Shown here one piece after another: positions 61,441 to 64,000 of a stretch of 64,000 nucleotides of DNA. The notes under the pieces were generated by a model, which saw nothing but the letters and a program-made list of their open reading frames with translations, was not told where the DNA came from and made no database searches. Both the position numbers and the translations under genes were made by a program. This DNA is from Prinia subflava (Eukaryota > Chordata > Aves > Passeriformes > Cisticolidae): assembly GCF_021018805.1 (NCBI RefSeq), contig NC_086249.1, forward strand, positions 78,394,472 to 78,458,471. The letters are read 5' to 3'. Each line of letters starts with the position of its first letter. Position 1 is the first letter of the stretch.

Positions 61441-64000
61441 ATGACTAAAATATAGCCACTTAAGCTTTGGAAAATCAACCTAGGCTCTTTTTAAAGTTGT
61501 AGGAAAGAATTCAAACAGCTTCTTTCATACACTGATTTTAGAATGAGACTAGTTATCCTATGAATACTTTTTTTGTGGCAAGGAATGAAGTCTGCATTCC
61601 TTACTGTATACTTCAAAATCTCAGCTAGAGAAGATGACGCCTATCCAAAATGACTTGTCCAAAGTCAGTGAAGAATACACGTGCACTGATCAAATCAAAC
61701 CAAGTTCTGAGAATATAAAGCTTGAGCTCTGATTTTGGCAAAGAAGGAAGACAGAAGTATTTAGAAGAAATATTTTTATAGTTAAGGCGATGGCCTTTCT
61801 GCTATAACAAGAAATATCTAAAAGGGTTCTGTTTTTAATCATGGAAAAATAAATTTTTACAACTGGGGAAAACTTTTTGAGAGGAAAAAAGGTTCAAAAA
61901 GGTATTATAGTTTTACTTAAAAGTGTTAAATATTATTTTTGATTTTTTCTGCTTTTCTGAACAACAAAACAATGTTTTAGTCCTCCTTCTTCTTTTCTTT
62001 TTCTTATGTACTTTTGTCTTTTCCAATTTCTTATCCTTACCTTTCTTTCCTGGTCCAAAAGTGAAAATACAAATAAAAAATAATAGAAATACCCCAAAGA
62101 AAGAAAAAAAGTAATAAAAGCTAGAAAAGTATTTTTAAAAGTGGTTTCATAATTAAAGTTCATATATTGTTTTTCACTGGTTTTTGTGGGTTTTGTTGTT
62201 TTGTTTTTGTTTTTTTTTTTTCCTCTCTCCTTGCTTTATCTCTTATTCATGCCTTGCTTTCCTTGGAGATATTTACCCCAGCTAGATCTTGTCTTGAAAA
62301 TTGCTTCCAAACTTTCCATTCATGGGAGACTTGTTACAATGTCTCTGGAAGGAAGCCCACAGCCCTTTTGCCTCCCTTTTCTATGCACTAACATGGGACT
62401 GAAAGAAAGGTTCATTCAGCCTCCTCCTGTCTGGGGCAGTGTGATTGTCCTCCAAGTCCAGCTTCTTCTGGGGTCACCCAAGGAGGAAAATGCCCCCTTT
62501 TCTGTGAAAGCTTATACCTAATGGCTAATTTTCATGATGATGCAGGGCTTCTGCATTGTCTAAACATTTAGCAGAGCTACCAGGCTAAGCAAGGCAGGAC
62601 TGCCCTCAGAGCTCCCAAGGAATCTTTAGTGTTAAAAAAGATGTTAAAATTAAGATAGATGCCAAATGAGAAACAGGAGAAGCTAATACACCATTTGGGG
62701 AAGGGAGGAAAAACTTTAAAATATTTTGACAAATAACTGAATTTTTATGCATATCAGCTCTTACCTAAAGAAAATGGCAGTGTTGAACTTAGGGAATATG
62801 TGTGTTGTAGCTTTTAATCGTAACAGAATAAATAAATTGTATATAATATAAATAAATACAAGAACACTGCCTTATTTCAGACATGCCTTCTCTTCAGCCT
62901 AACCAAATTGCTCCCAGTCATCTCCCTACAGATTTTAGGAGGCAAATGACATTGATACTGTGTATAAAACTCTTCTTCGAGCCTTGAACAGCAAAGGCTC
63001 ATCTGGGCAGCAAGGGCCCTTCCAATCACCACGTTCTTAAGCAGAAGGTTATGTCCTCAAGTAAAGCTTTCTAAGTGCTTTTGGAGTACTTTCCCAAAGT
63101 ACTTTGATACTAAAGAAGTAAAACCAGGGAAAACCAGATTTTTTTCCCAGATATAAACTCAAAGAACTCAATATGAACTCCTTTCCCATTTCCTTTTGAG
63201 GAAATTCAGAACTATTTAGCTTTTTGGTAAATTTTAGCTTTTTTGAAATGGAAAGCCTCTGTCTGTCTTTCTCAAGCAAAGAAAATGTAGGAGAAATAAT
63301 GGCTGAATGTGCATTTTAACTGCATACAATATAATATCATACACTCCAGTCATTAAAATTAAAGGAAAATTGTTTTATTATTATTTTAAATAGTTTTTAC
63401 CCATTAAATGTTTATAATATATGAAATAAATAACTATGACTAAGGCATTGTCTAATAAAGATGAAAAGGATGGAAATCCCTATGAATTTTTAATCTGAAA
63501 ATAAAGAACATTAACTATCCTTAACTATACCATCAAATATTTAAAATTACCTTCCATAATAAATTCTATTTGTATTATATATTTATTTTTAGATATCTAT
63601 AATATTTTTATGAGTAGGTACATAAAATATCATCAGCTGTTACAAGAGACATCTTGAATTAATACATTCAACATCTTGATCAGAATTTCCATTTCATTTA
63701 TTGTTAAAATAAATCAACATTTATAAACTATATAAAATTATATTTTTCTGTGTAGTTGGATACATAATTAATGCTATTACCAGTACAAAAATTAAATTGT
63801 GTTTGTTAGGCAAAAATGTCGTGTAGGTCCAGATTTTCAGATCCCTTTTATTCAAAATGCTTGCAAAGTTTCTATGTTTCTAATTAATGGAATATGCTTC
63901 TGATTTGGTGTTTATTTTCCATAAAATGATCCCCCTTTAACCTACCACTGCTGAGTCTTCTGCTAAAACAGGTAGAAGTCAGAACATCCCTATTGGCCTT
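61441..64000. other. AT-rich non-coding DNA
   Basis: Contains a T/G-rich tract at about 62178-62222 and AT-rich sequence. No feature recognised. Confidence 0.5.

Noticed and set aside
1..64000. tRNA, rRNA, CRISPR arrays, bacterial operons or phage modules
   Set aside because: None seen; the window is vertebrate-like throughout.

Overview
The window looks like bird genomic DNA, probably a songbird or close relative. The evidence is AT-rich sequence with several 5'-truncated CR1 LINE copies, a solo ERVL-type LTR of a kind I associate with songbird genomes (from memory), and no bacterial-style gene packing. Most open frames over 60 codons are chance, or come from repeats and low-complexity DNA. 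No tRNA, rRNA, CRISPR array, operon or intact transposon was seen.

The main content is a candidate split gene on the minus strand between about 31.8 kb and 20.0 kb. Reading 5' to 3' on that strand there is a start exon with a signal peptide (31780-31562). It is followed by exons near 30907-30773, 30578-30381, 29123-29018, 23243-23187, 23066-23007, 21116-21058 (weak) and 20803-20690, with a possible terminal exon at 20058-20036. Four of the eight junctions are well supported in phase and splice signal; the exceptions are described in the entries. The predicted product of roughly 320 residues has a signal peptide, six N-glycosylation sequons and many cysteines, so it should be secreted or a membrane ectodomain. 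I do not recognise the family.

Inside one intron of this gene (21312-21674) lies a minisatellite of 19 units of 19-20 bp, almost pure G+C. It is open in several frames on both strands. Its G-rich strand is the sense strand of the candidate gene.

The rest is non-coding. 1-20 kb is AT-rich DNA with a minus-strand CR1 fragment (about 6.4 kb), a CTG/CTA trinucleotide tract (2.5 kb) and an AAC tract (15.4 kb). 32-40 kb holds a 48-base A run. The solo LTR lies at 40.4-41.2 kb and a plus-strand CR1 at 43.2-43.9 kb. A (AAAAT)n microsatellite follows at 44.6 kb. Minus-strand CR1 remnants of two ages sit at 48.4-49.2 kb, a longer plus-strand CR1 with a reverse-transcriptase remnant at 58.8-59.8 kb, and an ancient amniote MIR-like repeat at 61.3 kb. 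Stretches between these show nothing I can name.
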